NCBI GenBank assembly: GCA_022432975.1 | Contig: CM039506.1 | Span: 18,384,531 to 18,448,530 of the forward strand | DNA from: Begonia masoniana | Lineage: Eukaryota > Streptophyta > Magnoliopsida > Cucurbitales > Begoniaceae | Reading direction: 5' to 3' | DNA: 64,000 nucleotides | Shown: piece by piece, positions 49,206-61,167 of the stretch | How positions within the stretch are numbered: position 1 is the stretch's first letter | How the letters are laid out: every line of letters starts with the position of its first letter | Translations under genes and position numbers: made by a program | The notes under the pieces: generated by a model | The model's database searches: none | Told to the model about the DNA's origin: nothing | The model's input: the letters and a program-made list of their open reading frames with translations, nothing else

Positions 49206-49999
49206 GAGCCCGAGCCCGAGCGCGAAGGGAGAGGAGAGGAGAGGGAGACGACGGCGACCGACGGCCGGTTCATCGGCGTTCTCCGACGTTCTCCGGCCAG
49301 ACAACGGCGGCGTGGGGCTCCGGCCTGTTTCCGCGCACGAACCGACGGTATGGCCGGTTTTCTCCCTATTTTCGGTTCGATTTAGGGCCGCGAAGAACGA
49401 GCTCGATTGAGCTCTGATTTCCGGCGGCTTTTGGCCGTTCTTGGCGTCAAATGACCAGGCTTAGGCCGGCGAAGGTCGCCTGGCCGTGTTGTGCTCGAAT
49501 TGAGCGAAAAATCAGAATGCCCTAATTTGGCATTTCGGGTTTCGTGTGTGTATCCTTGAAATTTTTATTAGTTTAGGCTAATTGGGGCTAATTGTGGTCG
49601 ATTGATGAAGAAATTGATGAGAATCGATGGAAAACCGAAATTGGTGAAATTCCCGGTTTAGGGCAGATTCGGGTTTTTGGATTTTTGACCTAGTTAGAGT
49701 TGTTTTTTTTAAAATTCCTTTTAGCAGATTCAAATAGGTTATTAGAGGAGTACGTGGCCGCTGGAATCGTTTGATTCCAATATCCGACGCAAAAGTTACG
49801 CGCGTTCGAAGTTTCGGGTCGGTTTTACCAAACCCGAATTAGTGGCCCGTTTAGTTAGGTTTTGGTTTGATTAGGCTAGAAATAGTAGTTTGAGAGTAAA
49901 TTGGTGAATATTAGCTTGATTTAATGAAACTTGGATGTTTGTCATAGGTCAAGCCATAGGTGACGAGATGTGCCAAAACCAGCGAACTACGGACGACAG

Positions 50000-50616
50000 G
50001 TAAGTTCTCGTTATCTTCTCTGGCTGATTGGCCTACACCGTACGTCGATGTCGTCTCGAGGAACCTTGAGGATTTGTTTGTTTAAATTGTTTTGGTTTGG
50101 GTAGTTAGGATTAGTTGTTTTATATGTTGTTTGTTTATCGTCTTGATGGTACATATGTGTTTGTTTATCGTCTTGATGGTACATATGTGTTTGTTTATCG
50201 TCTTGATGGTACACATGTGATTGTTTACTTTATTGTTTATATTGAACTGTTCATGCATCATGGTTTTAAAACGACATGAAAATGAATTTACGCACGGATT
50301 TCATGAAAATAACATGCATTGTAAAGGCAAGTAAAGTATCACAGTAAACAACCATGACATGGGGTTATCGGGGATGAGGTTCAGACCTAGCGTTTCGTGG
50401 TGAGCGGGTTTCCCTCCCTTCAGATGGTGTGGGCTGTCTAATCGCTTGACGTGCCCTATCCATCTGTCGAGCGTTTCCGATAACCATAGACTGACACGTA
50501 CGGATATATGCATTGACATGGACGGTTTTCATAGTACAGAGCATACATGATCATGCATTAGCATTTACGTAGGGCTTACTGAGATTTTTATCTCATAGAT
50601 TGTCTGTATGGTGTAG
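50000..50616 (+). other. Putative LTR intron, element D
   Basis: Donor GACGACAGGTAAGTTCTC and acceptor-like TGTATGGTGTAGGTGA, 617 bp apart. It includes a minisatellite of about three TGTTTGTTTATCGTCTTGAT units. Confidence 0.4.
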
Positions 50617-51369
50617 GTGATCCTGATATAGGTGAGGACGAGATCCTTCCACCTGAGGAGTGATGCAGTTGACGGAGGATGGCTCGCGGGGCGTGCTGGC
50701 GCAGTCGATGCTTGACCGACCCGTGGGGAAGTATGTATAGGTTTTGAGGGTTTCTTTTTGGAGTGTTTTGGGCTGATGGTGAACAGTATAGAACATTTTA
50801 GGATGCTTGGTTCTGGTTAGGTGTTAGATTTTTATGTTGATGTTTCAAATGTTTTGTTTTAAACCATTAATTTAACGTTATGGGAATGTTTTTAGTTTAA
50901 TTGGTAGTTGGTACGTTTTAGGGTGTTTGATTCCGTTTAGTTGATAGATTTGTTTTATAAAATGTTTGTTAAGGATTTTATTTGGATTTTTATGAACTGC
51001 TTGGTGATTTTGTAAACAGGAGGATATGTCACACTTTTAAACGGAACCATGTAGTTCGTTTTCATGAAAATGTACTACATTTTAATCGTGTTTAGAGTCG
51101 GTTTTGGGCAGAGTTACGAGAACGTATGAATGTTTGGAAAGTTTATGTAAAATGTATAATTGAAATGGAGATAGAAATGATATTGTGAAGAAGTGATAAG
51201 TTGATAAATTGAGGAATGATAGAAGGTTGAGTGGTTTTATGTAAACTGTTTTTGTATGATAAATGAATTTTCTTTAAAGGTTTTCGAGGATGTTTTTAAT
51301 TGATTTAGAGGCTTAAAAAGAAAAATTTTATACGGGAAATTAGGAATAGTTTGAGGGTCGTTACAATTA

Positions 51370-51381
51370 TGGTATCAGAGC
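51370..51381 (+). other. Primer-binding site of element D
   Basis: TGGTATCAGAGC four bases after the LTR end, identical to that of A, so initiator tRNA-Met. Confidence 0.93.
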
Positions 51382-52330
51382 CCCCGGGTTTTAAAATCGG
51401 TTCTGTAGACTGCTCGACTGCACAGCCACTACGCGGACATTCTTCATCAACTGTAAGTATGTGTATAGTTTTATTTAATTACTGTTTCTTAGAGTGTTTG
51501 TTTAAACATTTTTATAGGAGTTATTTATAAATATGTTGCGTCAAGGGAATGATTGAGACGACTGAGACGATACGATAGATCACCATAAGGACTTGACCGT
51601 AATAATGTTGCAATAGATCGGAGTAGGTTGGGAAATAAAGGAAAAAGGGAATAATAGGAGATGAGTAAGAAAGACTCTTTGGAGAATTTCGACGAGAAGA
51701 CGGTAGGTTAAATACAGGACGACGTAGGCCTATAGAAAGAGAGTTATGCGTTAATAGGACTAGCTTGACTTAATCACGAAAATGGTGCACTTAGAATTCA
51801 AGTTACTATTAGAGGGGTGTATTTTATGAGACCTAAGATTTAAAGAAATGGAAATTTACCCTAGTTGACGAACCTTTGGAGCTTTAGAGTATGACGAATC
51901 AGAGAGGGGTTTGAAACTTAGATGTTTTGAAACTTAGGTATAAACATATCGAAGGATGCTCTAAATTGCAAAGGTGTAAATAGTACGCATAAGTAGATAA
52001 AAATTATAGTTGAGCCTTGTAGATCGTAGAGCTATGCGAAGCTTGAAATACCTAGATGAATAGGTGAAAACGATATTCAAGAATTGGAGTTTAGATTTAA
52101 TTATTGAGGGGATAAGATTTAATTATTGATGATTTAGGATGGATATAGAGTATACATTTGTTGATTTGCTTACTGAAGAATGTGAGTTTCGAGAATGCTG
52201 TGAACAAACTAGTTTGGGTTTTGTGGTAATCGGGAATGTACTATGAACTAAGCTTCCAAACTAGTTTCCCTAGACTTCTGGATAGATTAAAATGAGGCTT
52301 AGTAGAAATCTGATTAATATTCTGTTATGA
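51382..52330 (+). other. Leader of D grading into unassigned sequence
   Basis: The leader keeps the intron-like pair seen in A and B: CAACTGTAAGTATGTG (GT at 51453) and TTTTTATAGGAG (AG at 51516-51517), 65 bp apart. An ATG follows at 51533 (ATGTTGCG...) but is stopped after a few codons, so no gag is evident. From about 51.55 to 52.33 kb I see no open frame, domain or repeat. The junction between D and LTR E lies somewhere in it and cannot be placed. Confidence 0.6.
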
Positions 52331-52550
52331 CTTAGGTGAACGAAACTTCTGAAGTGGTTTGAAACCGAGTATTTCCAGGAGAGCCAGGTAAGTGAAGTAT
52401 GCTTGTGCCTTCGGGCCTACATCACAAAACAATAGGACTTTGTTTGCTTGAATGTGTTTGTATGTCATGTATCATATTTTGAGAATATGCGAAAATGAAT
52501 TTACATGAAATGGCATGGTGAAGAATGAACAGATTGTAACAGACAAGCTA

Positions 52551-52740
52551 TTAAGGGAACTAATCCACCCCTTAACTTATGAAGGGATTTTATACTTTGG
52601 GAGAAGTGATCCAGCTCCCAATTTCACAGGGGGATCTGAACAGTAGTTAAGGGAACTAATCCGCCCCTTAATCGAGAGAGAGGATGTATGACTTTGGGAG
52701 AAGCGATCCAACTCCCAATTTCATAGGGGGATCAGATCAG
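52551..52740 (+). repeat. Duplicated stem-loop units in LTR E
   Basis: TTAAGGG (52551-52557) pairs with CCCTTAA (52569-52575), and TTGGGAG (52597-52603) with CTCCCAA (52615-52621). The whole block is repeated near 52647-52720 with the arms kept. Confidence 0.85.
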
Positions 52741-53300
52741 AAACGAATGTATATGCAACTGAGATGAGAAAAGTAGAAACTGCATAATTAGGAATTTATG
52801 TTTCAGCATTTCCATTTCATTACTGCTTTACTTACTTAGCATTAGGCTAATAGATGAGTTTTGTGATATAGGTAAGGAAGTGACAGCAGGTGTGTTCTCT
52901 GAGTTTGCTGAGAACTAGGCAGGTCGGAGAAGGGCATTCATGTATCGATCTGGCAACTGATGGGGTGGTTTAATTGGTGTTAGTAGATGTGAAGGTTCGG
53001 TGAACCGTGATTCAATTTAAGTATGTTGAGAGTTTTTATAACAGTGGTAGTTTTGATGTTTTGAATACAATCTGGGATTTTCTGATAATGATACTCTGTT
53101 GGTTTTAATAGTGGTTTTTACCAAATTTTGGAGTAATATACAGATTGAGTAGTTTTGAACGTTTTATCTTTATAACAAAATGCTCAAGTTCTTTAGGTAG
53201 TCGGAGTCTTCTTTGATTAGAGTGAAATTGTTGCTATGCTGTTTTGTAGAGTATTTTGTCTATCGGTGGGTTTAGTCCATCGGTAGAAGTTGAGTATTTT

Positions 53301-53530
53301 TGTGACCGGTATGAGTTAGATGAATGAATCATCCAGCTGACGTCATCGGAAGATGTCTTCAGTAGAAGTCATCGGCAGATGTCTTCGGTATAAGTCTTTA
53401 GTGGTTTTGTCATTTTGTGACCGGTATGAGTTAGATGAATGAATCACCCGGCTGACGTCATCGGAAGATGTCTTCAGTAGAAGTCATCGGTAGATGTCTT
53501 CGGTATCAGTTTGTAGTGGTTTTGTCCTCT
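53301..53530 (+). repeat. 115-bp tandem duplication in LTR E
   Basis: TGTGACCGGTATGAGTTAGA starts units at 53301 and 53416. Each holds several CATCGGAAGATGTCTTC-like motifs, related to the 60-bp unit of A and the 17-bp unit of B. Confidence 0.88.
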
Positions 53531-53860
53531 AGTAATCGGAAGATGTGAGGAGTCTTTTTGTCGTTTTGCGATCGGGTGATATGGAGTATTAAATCTGTCG
53601 GTAGATGTGGATTTGAGAATTTTGTCGTTTAGCGACCGGACGACGTGATCGGTTTTCTCTTTCTCTTTCAACCAACTGTCTTGAATATTTTAATTATTTA
53701 ATAAAGATTGTTTTTATACGATGATTTTCCGCTGCAAGTTTTAACGTTTTAAGAGTCAAACCTTGACCATCGAATGGAAATTTGAAATTTTCTCAAGGAG
53801 TCATAGTTCGGTTCAGTATTTCGTGTAGCGAACCGGGTTAAGATAACTCGGGTCGTTACA

Positions 53861-54428
53861 CGGAATGAGTTTAATGAGTCACGTGGGAAGCACATGTCAA
53901 TCGGAAGATGTAGTCTTTTTCACTATCGGTAGGAATAAGTATAAGTCTTTTCTTTTAGCGATCGGAATGAGTTTAATGAGTCACGTGGGAAGCACATGTC
54001 AATCGGAAGATGTAGTCTTTTTCATTATCGGTAGGAATAAGTATAAGTCTTGTCGTTTAGCGATTGGAATGAGTTTAATGAGTCACGTGGGATGCACATG
54101 TCAATCGGAAGATGTAGCCCTTTTCACTATCGGTAGAAGTAAGTATGGTGTCTTGTCGTCTTGCGATCGGCAGATGCGAGAAGAAAACTTTGTCAATTAC
54201 AATCGGTAGACGTTCTTAATTTTCAATTTCCTCAGTCAAACGTTTTAACATTCTGCCTTTTGTTAATGTTACCTACTTAATGAATTCTCCGATGAATGGT
54301 CGTGGATTTAAGATAAAATAGATAGAGTTTATATCAATAAGAGAAGATTTAAAATTTCTTTGTAAATTTCTTAGTCCAGTCCTATGTCATGGGTAACAAA
54401 TCGGGTCTGGGAGACTCGGGGTGTTACA
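53861..54428 (+). repeat. Truncated 5' LTR of element B
   Basis: Only the last 568 bp remain, starting inside a 102-bp repeat and ending GGGGTGTTACA. CGGAATGAGTTTAATGAGTC recurs at 53861, 53963 and 54065 (TGGAATG). The same repeat is in the 3' LTR at 61168-61460, which confirms the pairing. The missing left part was replaced by LTR E. Confidence 0.88.
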
Positions 54429-54432
54429 ATTA

Positions 54433-54444
54433 TGGTATCAAAGC
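54433..54444 (+). other. Primer-binding site of element B (one mismatch)
   Basis: TGGTATCAAAGC; A and D have TGGTATCAGAGC. One G-to-A change fits decay. Confidence 0.85.
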
Positions 54445-54590
54445 AAAACCGGGTTCTAAAATCGATTATGTAGACTGCCTACCAGCACTGACTGCCACTT
54501 GAGTACACTCCAGCAACTGTAAGTTTTTATGATTCTAGTAATGTTATTAAGATAAGATGTGTTTATGATTATTTGTTCAGGAGTCTCAAA

Positions 54591-55943
54591 ATGGTAAAAG
54601 GGAACAATGAAGATAGTAACACCATTGCTCAGCTAACCGAGTTAGTCATTCGCCAGTCCGGCCAAATTGAGCAGTGGGTGGCTACTAGAGAAGAGCAAGG
54701 GAATTCTAGCTCAAATACAACTCACGACCATGGAAGTGAGCGTTTTCACCGCCTTCGACCTCCAGTATTCAATGGTCAAGTTTCGGATCCTATCTACGCT
54801 GAAGAATGGATTCGAACAATTTAGGACATGTTCAAGTATGCCAAGGTCGAAGAGAGTGACAAGGTTACATGTGCTGTTTTTCATCTTGCACTGGGTGTCA
54901 GGCATTGGTGGGACTCTATTCAGAGCACTGCAAGTGAGGAAACTATGACTTGGGCGTGGTTCAAAATGGCCTTCTTTGATAAGTACTTTAGCCGAGCAGT
55001 TCGGGCCAGCAAAAAGATGGAGTTTATGCAGCTGCGCCAAACCGGTTCTGTGGTTGATTACATCTGCAAGTTTGAGGCCTTGTCCAGGTTTGCACCCCGA
55101 CTGGTGGATAATGAGGAAGACAAGATTCACCAGTTTGTCCATGGACTGAAACCGAGCCTCTTCCAAGGAGTGAAGACTGCAGGAATCCATAACATACCTT
55201 ATTCTGAAGTGGCTGCTAAGGCTTTGGAATTGGAAGAAGTAGAGTCAACAGTACGAGGGCAATGTGAACCACCAAGGAAGTTTTTCAAGGAGACTCAGCC
55301 ACCACCGCGCCAGGGCAGAGGTTGGCAACCACAACTGAATAGAGGACCGCAACAACAGCAGAAAGGTGTGAAGAGACCCTTCAATCCAAATGATGACCAA
55401 GGAAAAGGAACGCGACCTCTAGCTCCTCTATGTTCCACCTGCCAGAAGAACCACCATGGCGAGTACAAATTATATTCTGGCCGTTGCTATAGATGTGACA
55501 AGGTTGGACACCTGGTCAGGGACTGCCCTATGTCGCCAGACCCAAATCGAACAATAGTAGCGCCTAGAGTCTATGCTTTAATGGAGGATGAGGAAGCAGT
55601 GCAGCATACTGTCATAACAGGTACAATTATGATCTGTGGTATTTCTGCTTATACACTTTTAGATACGGGAGCCACACACTCGTTTGTATCAACCCTCTTC
55701 GTGTGTAAGCATAGGTTAGAACTCTTGTCAGGCGAGAGGTCATATAGTGTTATGTTACCATCAGAAAAGTCTTTACATTCAGAGCAGATAGTAAAAGGTG
55801 ATATTATGTCCTTAGGAGATAAGAAGTTATACGTAGAACTAATCGTAATTGATATGAAGGGATATGAAGTCATACTAGGAATGGATTGGTTATTCAAACA
55901 TTATGCCACGATAAGTTGTAGGTCTGGATTAGTTGAATTTTGA
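54591..55943 (+). pseudogene. gag: Element B gag and protease, two in-frame stops
   Basis: Starts at ATG 54591 (MVKGNNEDSN...), 10 bases after the leader acceptor-like site. It has the gag domain (ARHWWDS-like RHWWDSIQ, MAFFDKYF, QLRQTGSVVDYICKF, ALSRFAP), a CCHC knuckle (CYRCDKVGHLVRDC) and protease motif LLDTGATHSF, then VILGMDWL. TAG at 54822-54824 falls where A has GAA, and TGA at 55941-55943 where A has CGA. The same frame continues beyond both. B shows the uninterrupted organisation that the two inserts broke in A. It cannot make a full polyprotein. Confidence 0.92.
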
Positions 55944-58900
55944 CCCCCAGATGGAGATCGGTATTCATTCCAAGCTATCCCAAAAATAAGCAAAATGCCA
56001 ATTATATCCTCACTAGAGACTCAACGGTTACTGAAGAGTGGTTGTGAGAGTTTCCTAGCTAGCATAATTGATGTTCGGGTGAAGAATAAGATAGAACTTC
56101 AAGATATCCCTATAGTCCGAGAGTTTCCAGAAGCATTTTTGGATGACTTGCCCCGGTTACCACCCGATAGAGAGATTGAGTTCGTGATCGATACATACCC
56201 TGAGGCATTGCCTGTATCTAAGAACCCATATCGCATGGCACCTGTTGAGTTGAAGGAATTAAAAGTCGAACTACAGGAACTAGTTGACAAGGGATTTATT
56301 CGCCCCAATTGTTCTCCCTGGGGTGCACCTGTCCTATTTGTTAAGAAGAAAGACGGTTCTCTTAGAATGTGCATAGATTATAGAGAACTATACAAGTTGA
56401 CAATCAAGAATAAATATCCCTTACCCCGAATTGACGACTTGTTTGACCAACTACAAGGAGCTAAGGTATTTTCAAAAATTGACTTACGTTCGGGTTATTA
56501 CCAACTGAAGGTTAAAGAGAGTGATATACCAAAGACAGCATTCAGAACCCGATATGGACACTATGAATTTCTTGTGATGTTGTTTGGACTGACAAATGCA
56601 CCTGCAGCTTTTATGGACTTGATGAACAGTGTGTTTTGTGAGTATTTGGACAGGTTTGTGATTGTGTTTATAGATGACATCCTAATTTACTCACGAACTA
56701 AAGCTGACCATGAAAAACACTTAAGAGTAGTTTTGACGACACTAAAACAGCAGCAACTCTATGCCAAGTTGTCCAAATGTGAGTTCTGGTTGGATAAGGT
56801 CAGCTTTCTAGGCCATGTCATTCCTGCTGAGGGCATATCTGTAGATCCAACCAAAATTCAGGTAGTTAAGGATTGGCCCCAACCAAAGAATGTTAGCGAA
56901 GTCCGAAGTTTCCTTGATTTGGCAGGTTATTATAGGAAGTTTATTAAGGGATTTTCAATGATAGCCAAACCCTTAACTAGTTTAACAAAGAAGGACCTTA
57001 AATGCTCTTGGACAGGAGCTTGTGAAGAGAGTTTCCAGACCTTGAAACTGAAGTTGACAACAGCCCGTCTTTTGGCACTCCCAACTGAGGAAGGGAGATT
57101 TAGTGTTTATTGTGACGCATCCAAAATTGGTTTGGGATGTGTTCTAATGCAGGAAGGCAAAGTTGTGGCGTATGCCTCCAGGCAGCTGAAGAGTTATGAA
57201 CAGAATTACCCCACTCATGATTTGGAATTAGCCGCGGTTGTCTTTGCACTGAAGATTTGGAGACACTATTTGTATGTTCAACAATGTGAAGTGTTTTCTG
57301 ACCATAAAAGCTTGAAGTACCTCTTTACTCAAAATAAATTAAACATGAGGCAGAGACGTTGGTTGGAGTTTGTTAAGGATTATGACTTTGAAATTAAGTA
57401 TCACCCGGGTAAGGCTAATGCTGTAGCCGATGCATTAAGCAGAATGTCAAAGACAATGCAGCCTGCGGTGTCAACCATGTCATCACCCTTGAAGGTTGAG
57501 ATTCGGAAATTCGAGTTGGAGATAGTCCCGGAGTTATCAGTTTTGCTTTCGGCATTATCTATTCGGCCAACTATTTTGGATAAGATTAATGAGGCGCAAC
57601 AGAAGGATTTAAGGGAGAAGAGTATCATAACGAGTAAGCTAGAGGATGCCTCCTCTGAGTTAAGTCTCTCTAAGGATGGTATTTTAAAATTTAGGAATCG
57701 ATGGTATGTTCCATGTGATGAAGAATTACGTAGGTTGATCTTGGTCGAGGCGCACTCGTCTCCTTTATCTGTACACCCTGGCAACACTAAGATGTATCGG
57801 GATTTAAGGTTACATTATTGGTGGCCAAATATGAAGAGGGATGTTGCCAAGTATGTGGAGTAGTGTTTGGTATGCCAACAAGTTAAGGCAGAGCATCAAC
57901 GTCTAGGAGGTACCCTTCAACCCTTATCGATCCCTGAATGGAAGTGGGAAAACATTGCCATGGATTTTGTTGTATGATTTCCTAAGACGACTAAAGGTCA
58001 TGATAGCATTTGGGTTGTAATTGACAGAATGACGAAATCAGCCCACTTCCTATCAGTGAAGACGACTTACACGATGGACCAACTTGCTAATCTGTACGTT
58101 CAGGAAATTATCAGATTGCATGGGATTCCGATATCCATTGTCTCAGATCATGATCCTAGGTTCACCTCGAGGTTTTGGCAAAGTCTTCAAGGCACGTTAG
58201 GAACAAAGTTATCTCTCAGCACTGCTTTTCACCCTCAGACTGATGGGCAATCTGAACGGACAATTCAGACACTAGAGGATATGTTGAGGGCGTGTGCGCT
58301 GGATTTTCAGACATCTTGGAGCCGATACCTGCCCTTGGTGGAATTATCCTACAACAATAGTTACCAGTCCACCATAGGTATGGCACATTACGAAGCACTG
58401 TATGGCAGGAAATGTAGATCAGCCTTATATTGGGACGAAGTTGGCGAAGCAAAACTTCTAGGCCCTAAAATTTTGCAGCAGATGTCAGACAAGATCGCCA
58501 TTATTAGGAAAAGACTGATGACAACACAAAGCTGACAGAAGAGTTATGCAGACCAAAGAAGGAGAGATCTTGAGTTTTCTGTCGGGGATGAGGTCTTCTT
58601 AAAGGTTTCACTGTTTAAGGGAGTCTTAGGATTCAGCAAGAAGGGAAAGCTTAATCCACGATTTATTGGGCCATTCCTTGTCTTGGAAAGGATTGGTGCT
58701 GCAGTTTACAAATTGCAATTGCCTCTATCACTGGAAAAGGTCCATAATGTCTTTCATGTGTCAATGCTAAGAAAATGCATACGTGACCCGACACAGGTTG
58801 TTAAGCCAACAGAAATTAAGGTTGAGCCGATGTTAATGTATGAAGAGGGACCTGTTCGAATTATGGAATCTGCAGTTAAGACCCTTCGGAATAAAGAAAT

Positions 58901-59030
58901 TCCCCTGATGAAAGTTTTGTGGACAAATCATGGCATTGAAGAAGCCACATGGGAACGATATCAGGACATGTTTGACAAATATCCGGAGCTCTTTGTTTTA
59001 TCAATTTTCAAGGACAAAAATTTTGTTTAA
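55944..59030 (+). pseudogene. pol: Element B pol, three in-frame stops, no frameshift
   Basis: Same frame as gag: 54591-59030 is exactly 1480 codons. Reverse transcriptase has KIDLRSG and FIDDIL, RNase H has YCDAS, DLELAA, FSDHKSL and an intact ADALSR. The integrase finger has the EAH...HPG pair that A partly lost. The core keeps the late SERTIQ Glu, and the tail keeps LRNKEIPL and EEATWE. Stops: TAG 57861-57863 (just before the finger cysteines), TGA 57975-57977 (A has GGA), TGA 58533-58535 (A has CGA). The natural stop after YPELF is lost and reading extends 11 codons to the TAA overlapping the polypurine tract. Dead copy, evidently related to A. Confidence 0.92.
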
Positions 59031-59041
59031 GGAGTGGTGGA
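59026..59041 (+). other. Polypurine tract of element B
   Basis: TTTAAGGAGTGGTGGA abuts the 3' LTR; one base differs from that of A. Confidence 0.85.
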
Positions 59042-59215
59042 TGTAACACCCGACAACTTCAGTCAGGTAAATCTCTCCCTTGAAGAAACTGATTTAACTG
59101 TCACTTCTTTTATTGACCTCTATGATTTTAAATTTAATGCCAAGACTTAGTTAATTGCAAGTTGAGTGAAACTAGGTTGGGTGGAAAGTTTGTAATTAAG
59201 GTGGATTTTAATTGG

Positions 59216-59224
59216 TATAAATAG
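59216..59224 (+). promoter_or_regulatory. TATA box in B 3' LTR
   Basis: TATAAATAG, a good plant TATA box, 175 bp into the LTR and followed by a pyrimidine-rich leader. Confidence 0.6.
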
Positions 59225-59691
59225 GTTATGGGAATTCTTTAACCTCGTTAAAAACCTCGCTGTAGCCGACATTTCTTCTCTCGGCGATTCCCTTCCTACC
59301 AGAGCTCCCCCTCTGCTAGCTATTCCTCCGCCGGCGACCGATTCTTCGGCCTCCACTTCGACAATCCACGCTCTAGGTAAGACTTGGACAATGTAGTTAC
59401 TGGTAGTTACTTAGAGCTCTGTCTTCAGCTAGAACTTGAGGTTTCGGATTCTTCACTAACAGAGTAATGGTAGTGACATTCATAGTCTGTGTTTAGTAAT
59501 GGCTTATTTGATTATTTCGGTTCTAGAAGTTTAATCTGTATACACTAGGCGCTCGGCTAGGAAGATTTAGAAATATTTATATTAGGTACTAGGATGACTT
59601 TTGGTTAGGATTTTGATTTAACACTGTAATGTGAAATGTTTTTTAGGTGAAGAAATTTGAAGCGAAGTGCTCAAGTTGCTAAGGAAACCAG

Positions 59692-60243
59692 GTAAGTGAG
59701 TGAGTAAAACTCCCGGCCATTAGGGCCCTACATCACAAGGGTACTAGGTAGAAGTGTTTATGACGTTTATAAGTATTATGTGCTAATGTCTGTTCGGTCG
59801 TGGTACTTGAGTTTGTGATATGATTCTTTGATGAATGAATGGCTTGTCCAGTAGTCTTACGAATTAAGAATACTCATGCTCATGCATCATGAATAGTTCT
59901 CAAGCATATGAAAATATTTTAAGTGCATGATTTCACCCATGAACAAGATATGAACATGAAACTTATGCAACAAGGATTAAGAGAGGGTTGGGGCGGTTTA
60001 GCGTATGTCACTGTCCAAAAGAAGGACCATGAATACGACCCGCAAGAGACTATGTACACTCTCACTGTCAACCCCCTTTTCGGCACAAATCCTCCCTTAA
60101 TCCATAGATGAAAACGATGAACGAGAACAAGAATACGAAAAGATCATGAATATGTGTTTCTTTTAATTGTGCATTCACGCATACATGTTAGCATTGCACT
60201 CCTTACTAAGCATTAGGCTCATAGTTTAAACCTTATGATGTAG
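59692..60243 (+). other. Putative LTR intron, element B
   Basis: Donor AAACCAGGTAAGTGAG and acceptor-like CTTATGATGTAGGTGAAG, 552 bp apart, matching A (9822-10520). The 62-codon open frame at 59923-60111 lies inside and looks incidental. Confidence 0.4.
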
Positions 60244-60601
60244 GTGAAGAGCTACCAGGTGAGAATTTCAAGTCCAATGAGGATGTCTAAGACCGGTTGC
60301 TGTTGGTGCTCAAGGTGGCAGTGTGTGTGGCTGGAAGGCGATTTCAACTCTTGGTTACTACTTTTATTATGTTAGTAAGGTTATGAATTCTGAGGTTTAT
60401 ATAGGATGATCTCTTAAAACAATGGATACAGGAACCTGACTGACTAAATTCTGAATTTGAGAATGATCATGAAATGATAGAATGATCTGTTTTGTTAGAG
60501 TCTCTCGCTACACGTATTCCAGATGAGATGAGACTATGGTCCAACTGTGTGATTGCTGATTCCGTCATGTTGAAGTTGTGAAAGTCTGGAAGTTTCTGTC
60601 T

Positions 60602-61167
60602 ATCGGATGATGTCTTCCATTGGATGATGTCTTCATCGGATGATGATGTCTTCCATCGGATGATGTCTTCCATCGGATGATGTCTTCCATCGGATGATGT
60701 CTTCCATCGGATGATGTCTTCCATCGGATGATGTCTTCCATCGGATGATGTCTTCCATCGGATGATGTCTTCCATCGGATGATGTCTTCCATCGGATGAT
60801 GTCTTCCATCGGATGATGTCTTCCATCGGATGATGTCTTCCATCGGATGATGTCTTCCATCGGATGATGTCTTCCATCGGATGATGTCTTCCATCGGATG
60901 ATGTCTTCCATCGGATGATGTCTTCCATCGGATGATGTCTTCCATCGGATGATGTCTTCCATCGGATGATGTCTTCCATTGGATGATGTCTTCCATCGGA
61001 TGATGTCTTCCATCGGATGATGTCTTCCATCGGATGATGTCTTCCATCGGATGATGTCTTCCATCGGATGATGTCTTCCATCGGATGATGTCTTCCATTG
61101 GATGATGTCTTCCATCGGATGATGTCTTCCATCAGATGATGTCTTCCATTGGATGATGTCTTCCATC
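60602..61167 (+). repeat. 17-bp minisatellite CTTCCATCGGATGATGT (~33 copies)
   Basis: Almost perfect 17-mers with a few CCATTGG or CCATCAG variants and one irregular unit near 60627-60650. Seventeen is not a multiple of three and the unit has no stop on the minus strand, so all three minus frames stay open for 177-221 codons with the same repeating peptide (MEDIIRWKTSSDGRHHP). This is a repeat artefact, not a gene. Confidence 0.97.

Larger units (their letters stand above)
48792..51365 (+). repeat. 5' LTR of element D
   Basis: 2574 bp, TGTAATACCCCG...GGGTCGTTACA, inserted after CTTTT in a monomer and followed by a primer-binding site. No matching 3' LTR is in the window. Seen inside: an ATT microsatellite (49127-49149), hairpin (49178-49205), GC-rich leader, GACAGGTAAGTTC at 49996, a 29-bp minisatellite (about 50131-50217), GTATGGTGTAGGTGA near 50606, and CTTACTGAGAT at about 50576. 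It is an empty-site relative of insert 1: its region 49800-49845 lacks the satellite. Confidence 0.92.
52330..53860 (+). mobile_element. Truncated LTR E (3' part only)
   Basis: Ends with CTCGGGTCGTTACA at 53860, like the LTRs of A and D. It shows the shared blocks: GAGCCAGGTAAGTGAAG at 52381 with CGGGCCTACATCAC, CTTACTTAGCATTAGGCT near 52840, and GTGATATAGGTAAGG at 52863. Two stem-loop units lie at 52551-52740 and a 115-bp duplication at 53301-53530. No TGTAAC-type start is visible, so the left end is lost and the start given is approximate. It abuts B's LTR at 53861. Confidence 0.75.

Noticed and set aside
54711..55190. 159-codon minus-strand frame opposite gag of B, and similar shadows opposite pol (56099, 57401, 58216)
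   Set aside because: Antisense shadows of the conserved gag-pol frame, with no independent support.
59923..60111. 62-codon open frame in the B 3' LTR
   Set aside because: It lies between the donor and acceptor-like blocks, overlaps a large inverted repeat and has no counterpart in the LTR of A.
60467..61166. Three minus-strand open frames of 177-221 codons
   Set aside because: All are the 17-bp minisatellite in different frames; no non-repetitive coding sequence supports them.
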